A stretch of 61,173 nt of DNA, from assembly GCA_937888365.1 (NCBI GenBank), contig CALBFA010000076.1, positions 1 to 61,173 of the forward strand. Reading direction: 5' to 3'. Shown one piece after another: positions 26,893 through 36,280 of this stretch (its first letter is position 1; the number at the start of each line of letters is the position of its first letter). The notes below the pieces were generated by a model. The model did no database searches and had not been told where the DNA came from. It saw only the letters and a list, made by a program, of their open reading frames with translations. The translations under genes were made by a program, and so were the position numbers. The stretch is from an uncultured Fidelibacterota bacterium. GTDB lineage: Bacteria; Fidelibacterota; UBA8477; JABMPR01.

Positions 26893-27086
26893 AATTCCTC
26901 CCCAAAAAGGTCATTAAGTGTTCGATTTAAATTTTTGGTAATTTTTAAACAGAGACTCAATGTGGGATTATATTTTCCTTTTTCAATGAGTCCAATTGTT
27001 TGACGTGTCGCACCTACTAAATCTGCAAGATTTTGCTGAGATAAGCCTTTTTGGACACGAGCGAGTTTCATTTTTAAATTTTCCAT
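26889..27086 (-). CDS. small HTH (Xre/YozG-like) transcriptional regulator
   Basis: 65 residues, essentially one helix-turn-helix: KLARVQKGLSQQNLADLVGATRQTIGLIEKGKYNPTLSLCLKI, as in the YozG/Cro group that controls a linked membrane protein. A perfect 24-bp palindrome covers its probable -35 box, suggesting autoregulation. No Shine-Dalgarno sequence precedes the ATG; a TACAAT lies six bases before it. Confidence 0.88.
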   Translation of the reverse strand: MENLKMKLARVQKGLSQQNLADLVGATRQTIGLIEKGKYNPTLSLCLKITKNLNRTLNDLFGEEL

Positions 27087-27092
27087 AGGGAT

Positions 27093-27120
27093 ATTGTAAT
27101 ATATATTTACCTATATGCAA
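27093..27120 (-). promoter_or_regulatory. promoter of the HTH gene, probably leaderless
   Basis: On the minus strand TTGCAT (27115-27120), 16 bases, TACAAT (27093-27098), then six bases to the ATG at 27086. The -35 lies inside the 24-bp palindrome. Confidence 0.55.
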
Positions 27121-27136
27121 TATATATATTGCATAT
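27113..27136. promoter_or_regulatory. 24-bp palindrome, probable operator of the HTH regulator
   Basis: Perfect palindrome with half-site ATATGCAATATA and no spacer. It overlaps the -35 of the HTH gene, the usual place for an autorepressor of this type. Confidence 0.6.
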
Positions 27137-27204
27137 TTTTTAAAATTAGGGTTTTATTTTGATCGAGGGATTGTCATTAAAATGTTTCATCATGCTTAAT
27201 CGAA

Positions 27205-27220
27205 ACTTTATCGATAAAGT
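27205..27220. promoter_or_regulatory. 16-bp palindrome upstream of the TonB receptor gene
   Basis: Perfect palindrome with half-site ACTTTATC, 84 bases before the TonB-receptor ATG. A TTTATATTC box lies between. Possible regulator site; no family assigned. Confidence 0.35.
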
Positions 27221-27303
27221 ATTTTATTAACGTTTATTTAGTTCACATTCATCGCAGTATGCAATTATTTTATATTCGACATTTATTATCTAGAAAGGCA
27301 TAA

Positions 27304-29655
27304 ATGAAATTCTTAATCCATTCAATAATAATCATATTTTTACCAACAAGTTTACTTCTAGCAGGCAATATTCACGGCTTTTTACGAGATGCTGATACTG
27401 GCGAACCCTTAATGTATGCTAATGTGGTTTTACTCGGTACAAATGTCGGCACGGCTTCTGATAACTCAGGGCACTATGTTTTAACGAATATCGCTCCTGG
27501 GAATTATACAATAAAAGTGATGACAATGGGATTTACCTCCGAGACAATAGACATCGCGGTTACGTCACAAAGTGACATGTCATACTCATTTCAATTAAAA
27601 GCAACTTCAATTATGGGTGATGAGGTCGTTGTTTCTGCTGAACGCCAACGATTTGAGAAAAAAGTCGAAGTCGGTCGCGTAAATCTATCGCTTCGAGACA
27701 TTAAAACAGCACCCGCATTTGTTGAAGCGGATATTTTTAGAACCTTACAGCTTTTACCTGGTGTTACATCTGCGAATGATTTTTCGTCGGCCCTCGTTGT
27801 GCGAGGCGGTAGTCCCGATGAAAACCTCATTCCCCTTGATGGCATCGAAGTGTACAATCCGTCCCATCTTGGAGGCGTATTCTCAACTTTCAATACGGAC
27901 GCAATCTCCGACGCCGAATTTTTAAATGGTGGATTTCCAGCCCAATACGGAAACCGAATTTCCTCCGTTTTAAACATTACGACGAAGGAAGGGAACTCAA
28001 AAGATCACAAACTTTTTGATGAAAAAGGATTCGGTAAATATTGGGATGTCAGCCAATTGGGCGGTGAGATTGGCCTTCTCTCAACAAAGTTACTTGCCGA
28101 AGGGCCCTTATATAATGGCTCATGGATGTGGACCGTCCGACGCACTTATTTTGATCAATTAGCACGTATTTACTATTGGTCAAAAGATGAACCAATGGAC
28201 TGGAAATACTATTTTTGGGATACACAAGGTAAGATTCTTTATAATATTAATCAAAAAAGCAGACTCGCCTTTTCGTCATTTTACGGACGTGACGCTATTA
28301 ATTTTTATTTTGATAGTGGACAAAAAGCCTCTGTCGATTTTGGATGGGATTGGGGCAACGCTACTAATAGTCTAACCTGGCGATATGTACCCAATTCTAA
28401 ATTTCTTTCAACCATGTCTTTAGCCAATACGAATTATCAATTTGATTTAGATGTCGATTTTAGAACTGAAGATGATAATGGTAACGAGACAACTCTAAAC
28501 ATTATTGTTTTTAATGAGATTAACGATTGGACACTTAAAGAAAAATTGGATTATTACGCAACTCAAAGTCATACGCTCAGCGCAGGTTTCGAATTAAAAC
28601 AACTCGGGATGACCTTTATTCAATCCGTCGGCGACCAAACCTTTTTAGATCAAAATCAAAAACCCAAAGTCGCATCGGTTTTCCTACAAGATCGCTGGCA
28701 AATTGGTGCTCTTCTCACCTTACAAGCAGGACTTCGAGTTTCAAAATACAGTCTCCACGACCAATATTATATCGAACCTCGTTTTGGGTTGAAATATCTC
28801 ATCAATAAAGATTTGGCTTTTAAAGCCGCTTGGGGTAAATATGATCAATTCCTTTTTATTATTAATGATGAAAATTCCATCCTGAATATTGTGGATTTTT
28901 GGCAACCCATCACAAAAGACAATCATGCAAAATCACTTAATCAATACATTATGGGATTGGAGCAATGGATTGGGAATGGCTGGTATGCAAATTTGGAAGC
29001 ATATTACAAACCCTACGACAATACCTTAACAACGAATCCAGATAACGATCCTTCTATTGATTCAGATGACTATATCGAAGGAACTGGTGTCGTTTATGGT
29101 GCAGAATTCCTCCTTAAGAAAAGCTCTGGAAAACTAAATGGGTGGATCGGTTATTCTTACACTAAAAGTGAAAAATTTTTTGATTTTAATAGCGATGGCA
29201 GGGTAATAACCAGTCAAGGAGAAGTCTATACACCAAAATACGACCAACCTCATACACTTAATATTGTAGCGTCTTATACACCAAAAGAAAAAAATACTTA
29301 TTCTGTGACTATATCCACAAATTCGGGCATGCCATACACGCCTGTTTTGGGTTATACCTATACGCAAAATTCAGGACTCGGTGGGACATCAAGTTTTTTT
29401 CAACCTTATAACAATCTCGTTCAAATTAATGGGAACCGTTATTCTGCACGTTATCCAGCCTATTTTCGTATGGATGTTGGATGGAATCACCGTTTCAACA
29501 TTAAAGGACATCCGGCTGTTTTTAAATTTCAATTGGTCAATGCGACAAACCATTTTAACACTTTCTTTTACAACTGGAATTTAGAAGAAAAAATCGTAAC
29601 CGCCGTTGGGATGTTTCCTTTCCTCCCCACATTCGGTTTAGAATTCAAGTTTTAG
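27304..29655 (+). CDS. TonB-dependent outer-membrane receptor with CarboxypepD_reg-like domain
   Basis: 783 residues. Signal peptide, then a carboxypeptidase-regulatory-like domain (about 20-105: IHGFLRDADTGEPLMYANVVLLGTNVGTASDNSGHYVL), a plug domain (about 120-230: RTLQLLPGVTSANDFSSALV, DGIEVYNPSHLGGVFSTF, FPAQYGNRISSVLNI) and a 22-strand-type barrel ending in FGLEFKF. Such receptors import metal chelates, vitamins or glycans with TonB-ExbBD energy. The substrate is unknown. The lipoprotein gene that follows after a few bases is probably its surface partner. Confidence 0.9.
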   Translation: MKFLIHSIIIIFLPTSLLLAGNIHGFLRDADTGEPLMYANVVLLGTNVGTASDNSGHYVLTNIAPGNYTIKVMTMGFTSETIDIAVTSQSDMSYSFQLKATSIMGDEVVVSAERQRFEKKVEVGRVNLSLRDIKTAPAFVEADIFRTLQLLPGVTSANDFSSALVVRGGSPDENLIPLDGIEVYNPSHLGGVFSTFNTDAISDAEFLNGGFPAQYGNRISSVLNITTKEGNSKDHKLFDEKGFGKYWDVSQLGGEIGLLSTKLLAEGPLYNGSWMWTVRRTYFDQLARIYYWSKDEPMDWKYYFWDTQGKILYNINQKSRLAFSSFYGRDAINFYFDSGQKASVDFGWDWGNATNSLTWRYVPNSKFLSTMSLANTNYQFDLDVDFRTEDDNGNETTLNIIVFNEINDWTLKEKLDYYATQSHTLSAGFELKQLGMTFIQSVGDQTFLDQNQKPKVASVFLQDRWQIGALLTLQAGLRVSKYSLHDQYYIEPRFGLKYLINKDLAFKAAWGKYDQFLFIINDENSILNIVDFWQPITKDNHAKSLNQYIMGLEQWIGNGWYANLEAYYKPYDNTLTTNPDNDPSIDSDDYIEGTGVVYGAEFLLKKSSGKLNGWIGYSYTKSEKFFDFNSDGRVITSQGEVYTPKYDQPHTLNIVASYTPKEKNTYSVTISTNSGMPYTPVLGYTYTQNSGLGGTSSFFQPYNNLVQINGNRYSARYPAYFRMDVGWNHRFNIKGHPAVFKFQLVNATNHFNTFFYNWNLEEKIVTAVGMFPFLPTFGLEFKF

Positions 29656-29665
29656 GACAATGACA

Positions 29666-30763
29666 ATGCAAAAATTAATCATATTTATATTGATGGCTTT
29701 TATCCTTGCCTCATGTAACAAAGAACTAAGTATTTCTGACTTTGAAGACGACTTTAAAGAATACAAATCAGAAATACGCGTCGAAGCTATTTTAAACGCC
29801 AGCAACTTCGAAAAATCAATTATTCGAGTGGACAAAACACTCTTGGTTACCGACACTTCATACTTTAACGGTATCGATGATAATGGTGACTGGGTAAGCT
29901 TTTCTGACGACAATAATAACGGAATTTGGGACGAAGGTGAAGCACTCAACGACGATGTTGGCGTACTCACTCCAAGCTTAGGGGGACCCATTTGGGTCGG
30001 ACGCGGTAATGGGATCCCAGATGCTGGCGAACCTCATATTGACGACTTTGCCGAAATATTGCCTCGCATTCACGATTCAACCCTTGTGTCCGTTGAATTA
30101 CACGAAAAAATCAGTGGAAATCTAGTCGCTGAATTTGAGTGGAAATCAGTCGCTGATTCATTCGAAGTAAAGCAACGCGGATCTCACGCTGATAATGAAA
30201 TACCCCAAGTCTATGTCTATACTTATGGTGCTTATATGCCAAAAAGCGAATATGCAAATGTATCCATACAATTCGGTACTGAATATGAATTTAAGTTTGA
30301 GACAGTTTCCAATGATATTATCCACGGCAGCACAGTCCCCTTTCCCCCCGCAAGCGAGTTATCAGGCGATTCTACCTTTTGGCGTGATGACACTCTTGTT
30401 ATTCCTCAAAATTCTGATGGACTTATTCAATGGACAACCGTTCCAGAATGCAATGTCAATGCCGTTACAATCGATAACATCACTAAAATCGATTCCATTG
30501 AGAATATTGGCGAAGTCAATTTCCCCTCGATAGAGCTTAATGACGACGGACGTTCTCTTTACAAATTCTATACGATTCTCATGGAACCCGGACTTTATCG
30601 TATGGAAATCTATACTTTGGATGAACATTATGCGACGTATTCAACGTCGGCTTTGGAGCTAAATGATGTTGAAATGTCGAATCTTCGAAACCAAGATGAA
30701 AAAGTAATTTTGGGATTCGCTGGTTCTGTCTCTTACACGAACTATTATTTTCGAATTGAATAA
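29666..30763 (+). CDS. lipoprotein partner of the TonB receptor (DUF4249-like)
   Basis: About 365 residues with a lipobox (MAFILASC). The segment SEIRVEAILNASNFEKSIIRVDKTL recalls DUF4249 lipoproteins that sit beside TonB receptors in Bacteroidetes, but the match is not certain. Residues 70-115 hold two Asp/Asn-rich loops (DDNNNGIWDEGEALNDDVG and GRGNGIPDAGEPHIDD) of the calcium-binding DxNxNGxxDxGE kind seen in FCB proteins. ATG 29666 is preferred over 29660 because of its distance to AGGA. It directly follows the receptor and likely binds substrate at the cell surface. Confidence 0.6.
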   Translation: MQKLIIFILMAFILASCNKELSISDFEDDFKEYKSEIRVEAILNASNFEKSIIRVDKTLLVTDTSYFNGIDDNGDWVSFSDDNNNGIWDEGEALNDDVGVLTPSLGGPIWVGRGNGIPDAGEPHIDDFAEILPRIHDSTLVSVELHEKISGNLVAEFEWKSVADSFEVKQRGSHADNEIPQVYVYTYGAYMPKSEYANVSIQFGTEYEFKFETVSNDIIHGSTVPFPPASELSGDSTFWRDDTLVIPQNSDGLIQWTTVPECNVNAVTIDNITKIDSIENIGEVNFPSIELNDDGRSLYKFYTILMEPGLYRMEIYTLDEHYATYSTSALELNDVEMSNLRNQDEKVILGFAGSVSYTNYYFRIE

Positions 30764-30850
30764 ATTTTTAGACAGAAATATTAATTAGTTAAAATTATAA
30801 TTCAACCGTTTTAGCGACTATATTGCATCAATGTAGCTTAAGGAATAAAA

Positions 30851-31435
30851 ATGTTCAAACAACCAAACAACATAATATTCGATTTACCAAAATGGATAAT
30901 TGAATATGTTAATAATAGAACCATTTTTACAAACGATAGTGATAAAATGGCATTTGTTATTAAAGCTTCACAGCGCAATGTTGATGCAGGAACAGGTGGG
31001 CCGTTTGCCGCTGCTATTTTCAATAGTGAAACAGACGAATTAATCTCTTTAGGTGTCAATCTCGTGACGACGCAAGGGATGTCGATACTCCATGCTGAAA
31101 TGGTCGCAATCTCTCTAGCTCAACGAAAACTGGGAAGTTACGATTTAGGTGCTGAAGGCTTGCCAATGCTTGAGCTTGCCACAACGACGGAACCTTGTGC
31201 TATGTGTTTTGGGGCGATACCTTGGTCCGGCGTTCAACGAGTTGTCGCTGGTGCTCGCGACGAAGATGCTCGCCATATTGGTTTTGACGAAGGTCCAAAA
31301 CTCAAAGATTGGGTCGCTGCATTACGAGAGCGAAATATTGCCGTCTCTGTTGATGTGAAACGCGACGAGGCAAAAAGTGTATTGGAAAATTATCTTAAAG
31401 CCTCTGGACGTATTTATAATTCTCGAGAATCATAA
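30851..31435 (+). CDS. nucleoside/guanine deaminase-like cytidine deaminase-fold protein
   Basis: 194 residues with the zinc-dependent deaminase motifs: HAEMVAI near residue 81 (proton-shuttle Glu) and TTEPCAMCFGAIPWSG near 113 (two Cys zinc ligands). The arrangement, with TGGPFAAAIFNSETDELISLG before the HAE and DARHIGFDEGPKLKDW after the zinc site, resembles guanine deaminases and other free-base deaminases more than tRNA-specific TadA. An AAGGA ribosome site and an upstream TATATTGC box (30819) suggest its own promoter. Confidence 0.8.
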   Translation: MFKQPNNIIFDLPKWIIEYVNNRTIFTNDSDKMAFVIKASQRNVDAGTGGPFAAAIFNSETDELISLGVNLVTTQGMSILHAEMVAISLAQRKLGSYDLGAEGLPMLELATTTEPCAMCFGAIPWSGVQRVVAGARDEDARHIGFDEGPKLKDWVAALRERNIAVSVDVKRDEAKSVLENYLKASGRIYNSRES

Positions 31436-31603
31436 ATACGTTAATTTTACCACCTTTATTGCCCACTTATTCAATTAGCAAATCAATATTTTAATATATT
31501 TAACACTTAATTTCCTTGCTTTTCCTACTATATTTGCCATCGCTTTTTTAGCGACTTGAGAATCAACCTCAATCCAATGATTTATTGGATAAAAAGGGCA
31601 AAA

Positions 31604-32629
31604 ATGACCGAACTTGTACAACCCGAATTACTAATAGAAGACCAAGATTTAGACCGTGCCCTTCGGCCAAAACGTCTTGAAGACTTCGTCGGGCAAAAAA
31701 AGACGATTGACCAGCTTCGCATCTTTATCGAAGCGACACGCAAACGTGGAGAAGCCTTGGATCATGTCTTACTTTTCGGTCCTCCAGGACTTGGCAAGAC
31801 AACATTAGCATATCTTATTTCCAATGAGTTGGGGACCAATATTAAAACTTCCTCAGGTCCTGTGCTTGATAAAGCCGCTGATTTAGCAGGGATTTTGACC
31901 AATTTAATGGAAAAAGACGTTCTTTTTATTGATGAAATTCATCGACTTAATCATGTTGTCGAAGAATATCTTTATTCTGCTATGGAAGATTACCATATCG
32001 ATATCATGATTGATAAAGGACCCAGCGCTCGCAGTGTTCAATTATCGCTGGATCCATTTACGCTCGTTGGTGCAACAACCCGCGCTGGACTCCTCACACC
32101 ACCCATGCGCGCTCGATTTGGTATTGTTTTACGATTAGATTATTATTCCAATGAGGATCTAACTCTCATTGTTAAACGCTCCGCTAAGATTCTCCAAGTT
32201 CCAATCGACGACGAAGGCGCCTACGAAATTGCACGGAGAAGTCGTGGAACGCCCAGAATCGCCAATCGTCTCCTGCGCCGAACACGCGATTTTGCCGAAG
32301 TTAAAGGTGATGGTAAGATTACTGCCAAATTAGCCGATGACTCCCTAGCCATCCTAAATGTGGATCGTTATGGCTTAGATGATATGGATATGCGCATTCT
32401 AAAAGCACTTATTGCTAAATTTGAGGGCGGTCCCGTGGGTCTGAGTTCCCTCGCTGTGGCTATTGGTGAAGAAGCCAACACCTTAGAAGAAGTTTACGAA
32501 CCTTTCCTTATTATGGAAGGATTTTTAGTACGAACCCCTCGTGGCCGTCAAGCGACTCGACTCGCCTACGAACATTTGGGATACGCATTAAAAAATCCAA
32601 CCTCCCAAGAAACCTTATTTAACTCTTGA
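31604..32629 (+). CDS. ruvB: Holliday junction branch-migration ATPase RuvB
   Basis: About 341 residues. [15 protein letters not shown] near the start, Walker [12 protein letters not shown], Walker [11 protein letters not shown], sensor [21 protein letters not shown], Arg finger region and the C-terminal winged helix ([25 protein letters not shown]). The hexamer drives branch migration with RuvA and RuvC. ATG 31604 gives the normal length and beginning, rather than an upstream alternative at 31556. Leads a run of plus-strand housekeeping genes. Confidence 0.96.
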   Translation: MTELVQPELLIEDQDLDRALRPKRLEDFVGQKKTIDQLRIFIEATRKRGEALDHVLLFGPPGLGKTTLAYLISNELGTNIKTSSGPVLDKAADLAGILTNLMEKDVLFIDEIHRLNHVVEEYLYSAMEDYHIDIMIDKGPSARSVQLSLDPFTLVGATTRAGLLTPPMRARFGIVLRLDYYSNEDLTLIVKRSAKILQVPIDDEGAYEIARRSRGTPRIANRLLRRTRDFAEVKGDGKITAKLADDSLAILNVDRYGLDDMDMRILKALIAKFEGGPVGLSSLAVAIGEEANTLEEVYEPFLIMEGFLVRTPRGRQATRLAYEHLGYALKNPTSQETLFNS

Positions 32630-32642
32630 AAGACTCTACTTT

Positions 32643-33701
32643 ATGATTTTTGATACTACAAAATCGCTATCTTTATCTGATTTCGATTATGAAATTCCCG
32701 AAGAACTCATTGCGCAATATCCCGCAGAAAAACGGGAAAATTCACGCCTTTTGGTGATGAATCGCCGAACGGGCTCTTTGGAACACAGCCATTTTTCAAA
32801 TATTGGCGAATTCCTTCGCGATGATGATGTTCTCGTTGTCAATAAAACTAAAGTTTTTCCCTCTCGTGTCTTTGCCATTAAAGAAAAAACGGATCATGAA
32901 ATTGAGATTTTTCTTCTTCGTTCACTCGGCAATAATCTTTGGGAATCTCTTGTTAAACCAGCTCGCAAAGTTCGCGTTGGTAATCGATTAATTTTTAGCA
33001 ATGGCATCTCTGCCGAAGTCATAGACAATACGGTTTCAGGTGGGCGTGTTCTTGAATTTGACCTTAAAAAGGGCGAATCTCTTTACCCTATTTTAGATGA
33101 AATTGGGACATGGCCCTTGCCACCTTATATCAAACGTGAATCAACAAAAATCGATCAAGAACGCTACCAAACGGTCTATGCCGAGACGGTTGGAGCTGTG
33201 GCGGCGCCAACAGCCGGCCTCCATTTTACCAACGAAATATTGACGCAATTAAAAACAAGAGGAATTGATGTGCATTCCGTCCTTCTTCACGTTGGAATCG
33301 GCACATTTCAACCTGTTCGCGTAGAGGACGTCTCGAAGCATCGTATGGCCTCTGAATTTTACGAGGTAACAGAAGAAACCGTTGATGCCATCAAAAAGGC
33401 CAAAGCAAAAAAACGACGTATTATCGCTGTAGGAACAACGTCCGTTCGTGCCCTAGAATCTGCATTTCAGCCACCTCGTGGACTTATTGCAGGTAGCGGC
33501 TGGACCGATAAATATATCCATCCACCTTATGAATTTAATGTTATAGATGGCTTAATTACGAACTTTCACCAACCCAAAAGTACGCTACTCATGCTTGTTT
33601 CAGCATTTTCAAATCGTGAAAATATTATCAGAACCTATAAAACGGCCATCGCTGAAAAATATCATTTTTTCTCCTACGGCGATGCCATGTTTTTGCAGTA
33701 A
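32643..33701 (+). CDS. queA: S-adenosylmethionine:tRNA ribosyltransferase-isomerase QueA
   Basis: 352 residues. [28 protein letters not shown] at the start, then [39 protein letters not shown] and [16 protein letters not shown], all QueA signatures. It makes epoxyqueuosine in tRNA from SAM. Starts 13 bases after ruvB, the common ruvB-queA pairing. Confidence 0.96.
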   Translation: MIFDTTKSLSLSDFDYEIPEELIAQYPAEKRENSRLLVMNRRTGSLEHSHFSNIGEFLRDDDVLVVNKTKVFPSRVFAIKEKTDHEIEIFLLRSLGNNLWESLVKPARKVRVGNRLIFSNGISAEVIDNTVSGGRVLEFDLKKGESLYPILDEIGTWPLPPYIKRESTKIDQERYQTVYAETVGAVAAPTAGLHFTNEILTQLKTRGIDVHSVLLHVGIGTFQPVRVEDVSKHRMASEFYEVTEETVDAIKKAKAKKRRIIAVGTTSVRALESAFQPPRGLIAGSGWTDKYIHPPYEFNVIDGLITNFHQPKSTLLMLVSAFSNRENIIRTYKTAIAEKYHFFSYGDAMFLQ

Positions 33702-33715
33702 ATAGGGCTTCATTA

Positions 33716-34195
33716 ATGTTTAGAATCGGTAGCGGATACGATGTCCATCAACTCGTGGAAGGGCGCGCCCTAATATTAGGTGGCGTTGAAATCCCTTTCG
33801 AAAAGGGCAGTCTCGGACACTCTGATGGCGATGTCTTGGCTCACGCAATCGCAGACGCTCTTTTAGGCGCAACGGCTTTAGGCGATATAGGGCATCATTT
33901 TCCCGATACGGACCTAAAATACAAAGGAGCCGATTCACTTTCCCTCCTTCATCAACTTGTTTTAGAAATTGAATCCCTTGGTTATAAAATATCCAATGTC
34001 GATTCGACGCTCATTCTCGAAAAACCCAAAATTGCTCCATTTATTCAAGAAATTCGCACAAAGCTCGCCCATGCTTTAAATTGCTCCGTTGACCAAGTTT
34101 CTGTCAAAGCGACCACAACAGAAAAGTTGGGATTTACAGGCAGAGGCGAAGGCGTAGCGGCATCCGCTATTTGTTTGGTTACAAAGAGTCCATGA
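33716..34195 (+). CDS. ispF: 2-C-methyl-D-erythritol 2,4-cyclodiphosphate synthase IspF
   Basis: 159 residues. [23 protein letters not shown] at the start supplies Asp and His metal ligands; [29 protein letters not shown] and [19 protein letters not shown] are all present. It catalyses the cyclising step of the MEP isoprenoid pathway. Overlaps the next gene by four bases (ATGA). Confidence 0.97.
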   Translation: MFRIGSGYDVHQLVEGRALILGGVEIPFEKGSLGHSDGDVLAHAIADALLGATALGDIGHHFPDTDLKYKGADSLSLLHQLVLEIESLGYKISNVDSTLILEKPKIAPFIQEIRTKLAHALNCSVDQVSVKATTTEKLGFTGRGEGVAASAICLVTKSP

Positions 34196-34803
34196 GCCAA
34201 ATTTGGGAAACATTTTTACAATTTATTGACCAAGCCAATCCAGTCATTGTCTTCATCGTCCTTTTTCTCGCATCTTATATCGAAAATATTTTCCCACCCA
34301 TTCCGGGTGATACGATTTTACTTTTTATCGCCTATTTGGTAGGTAAACAAAACCTCTCATTTACCTTCGCTCTCTTTACAACGCTTTCAGGAAGCGTTTT
34401 CGGATTTGCCACATTGTATTTTTTAGGAAATCACTATGGTCGCAATATTATTTTTAACAAAATGCATCGATTTGTTTCTGAAAATAATCTCGAAAAAGCT
34501 GAAAAATATTTTGATACATGGGGAATCTGGATGGTTCTTACCAATCGATTTTTAGCGGGGATGCGAAGCCTCGTAGCGGTCTTTGCAGGTTTAAGTCGTA
34601 TGAATATTGTCTCAGCAATTGCAGCCGCAACTTTTTCAAGTCTTGTTTGGAATGGTGGCCTTCTTTGGCTCGGTGCAACAATCGGCGAAAACTGGGTCCA
34701 AATCCAATACTATTTAAATCAATACAATAAATTTGTTACGATTTTACTGGGCATAATCATTCTATTTTTTATTGTAAAAAATATGTATCACGCCCAAAAT
34801 TAA
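34192..34803 (+). CDS. DedA/SNARE-associated family membrane protein
   Basis: 203 residues. [42 protein letters not shown] and [23 protein letters not shown] are DedA landmarks, with the conserved Arg in the F-x3-R-x2-R-like loop. DedA proteins help recycle lipid carriers (undecaprenyl phosphate or phosphatidylethanolamine flipping) and membrane homeostasis. ATG 34192 overlaps the ispF stop (ATGA). Confidence 0.9.
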   Translation: MSQIWETFLQFIDQANPVIVFIVLFLASYIENIFPPIPGDTILLFIAYLVGKQNLSFTFALFTTLSGSVFGFATLYFLGNHYGRNIIFNKMHRFVSENNLEKAEKYFDTWGIWMVLTNRFLAGMRSLVAVFAGLSRMNIVSAIAAATFSSLVWNGGLLWLGATIGENWVQIQYYLNQYNKFVTILLGIIILFFIVKNMYHAQN

Positions 34804-34843
34804 CGCAATAATAATCATTTAATAAAATTCTAAAGGACCCTCT

Positions 34844-36259
34844 ATGAAAGTAAGATTTGCACCCAGTCCAACCGGTTATCTCCATGTTGGTGGACTCCGA
34901 ACGGCCCTCTTTAATTATTTGTACGCAAAGAAATTAGGCGGCACTTTTCTCCTTCGCATCGAGGACACAGATCAAAGCAGAAAAGTTGATGGTGCTGTTG
35001 AAAATCTCATCAAAAGTCTCCAATGGGCGGGACTCGATTTTGACGAAGGTCCTGGCAAAGATTTGGGAAATGGTCCCTACGCGCAATCCGAGCGTTTAGA
35101 CATCTATCATAATTATATACAACAACTTCTAGATGACGGACATGCTTACAAATGTTTTTGTAGTACGGAGCGTTTAACGCAACTTCGCGAAACCCAAGCG
35201 GCCCAAGGCATGCAAACTCGTTATGATGGTTTATGTCGTCATATGGATAAAGAAGCAGCGGAGAATCGCGCACAAAACGAGGCTTTCGTTGTCCGTATGT
35301 TGACGCCTGAAACAGGAGAATTACGATTTAAAGACGAGGTTCGCGGCACAATTGTTTACCCATTTAAAGAGCTCGATGATCAAGTTATTTTAAAACAAGA
35401 TGGTTTCCCAACTTACCATTTGGCCAACGTTGTTGACGATCATTTAATGGGTGTTGATACGGTCATTCGTGGGGAAGAGTGGCTTCCTTCGACGCCAAAA
35501 CATATTTTGCTCTATCAATATTTTAAATGGGAATTACCCACTTTTGCGCATTTGCCATTGCTCCTTAATCCAGACCGCTCCAAACTCTCAAAACGCCAAG
35601 GCGATGTCGCTGTGGAAGATTATCGCGATAAAGGTTTCTTACCTGACGCGTTGATTAATTTTGTGGCTTTATTAGGATGGAATCCTGGCGATAATCGAGA
35701 AATTTTCACCATGCAAGAATTGAGCGATATTTTCACTTTGAAGCGCGTGAATAAAGCGGGCGCTGTTTTTGATATTGAAAAATTAAATTGGATGAATGGA
35801 CAATACATTCGCGCACTAGAACCAAACATTTATCTAAACGAAGTTCGCCAACATCTACCGAAAAATATCAATGCCGACACATTGAATGATGCTGCATTGA
35901 TGGCGGTTCGTGAGTCTCTTTCCACCTGGAAAGATTTAGAGAAGAATCTTGAACTTTTCGTCACAGACGATTTTACACCCGAAAATGACGAAGCCAAGGA
36001 ATTGGTCAATCTTGACACATCCAAAATAGTATTTAAGGCTTTTATTGATAAACTCAATGACGTAGAGATATTCGATATTGACGGATTTAAATCAACGATG
36101 CAAGCCATCCAAAAAGAGACGGGTGTTAAAGGCAAATTTTTGTGGATGCCCGTTCGTATTGCCATTACTGGACATATTCATGGACCCGAATTACCCCTTA
36201 TTATCGAAGCTTTTGGGAAAGAAAAAATCGAGACACGTTTAAAGGCAGCACTGAAATAG
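34844..36259 (+). CDS. gltX: glutamyl-tRNA synthetase GltX
   Basis: 471 residues. Class I motif FAPSPTGYLHVGGLRTALFN at the start (HVGG in place of HIGH), Cys-rich insertion around CFCSTERLTQLRETQ, KLSKRQGDVAVEDY as the KMSKS loop, and the helical anticodon-binding C-terminus. Loads tRNA-Glu. An unlinked gatC at 46.4 kb suggests the same enzyme may also mischarge tRNA-Gln for the amidotransferase route. TCTAAAGGACC ribosome site. Confidence 0.96.
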   Translation: MKVRFAPSPTGYLHVGGLRTALFNYLYAKKLGGTFLLRIEDTDQSRKVDGAVENLIKSLQWAGLDFDEGPGKDLGNGPYAQSERLDIYHNYIQQLLDDGHAYKCFCSTERLTQLRETQAAQGMQTRYDGLCRHMDKEAAENRAQNEAFVVRMLTPETGELRFKDEVRGTIVYPFKELDDQVILKQDGFPTYHLANVVDDHLMGVDTVIRGEEWLPSTPKHILLYQYFKWELPTFAHLPLLLNPDRSKLSKRQGDVAVEDYRDKGFLPDALINFVALLGWNPGDNREIFTMQELSDIFTLKRVNKAGAVFDIEKLNWMNGQYIRALEPNIYLNEVRQHLPKNINADTLNDAALMAVRESLSTWKDLEKNLELFVTDDFTPENDEAKELVNLDTSKIVFKAFIDKLNDVEIFDIDGFKSTMQAIQKETGVKGKFLWMPVRIAITGHIHGPELPLIIEAFGKEKIETRLKAALK

Positions 36260-36280
36260 CCATCGCAAAAAGGGTCTTAT

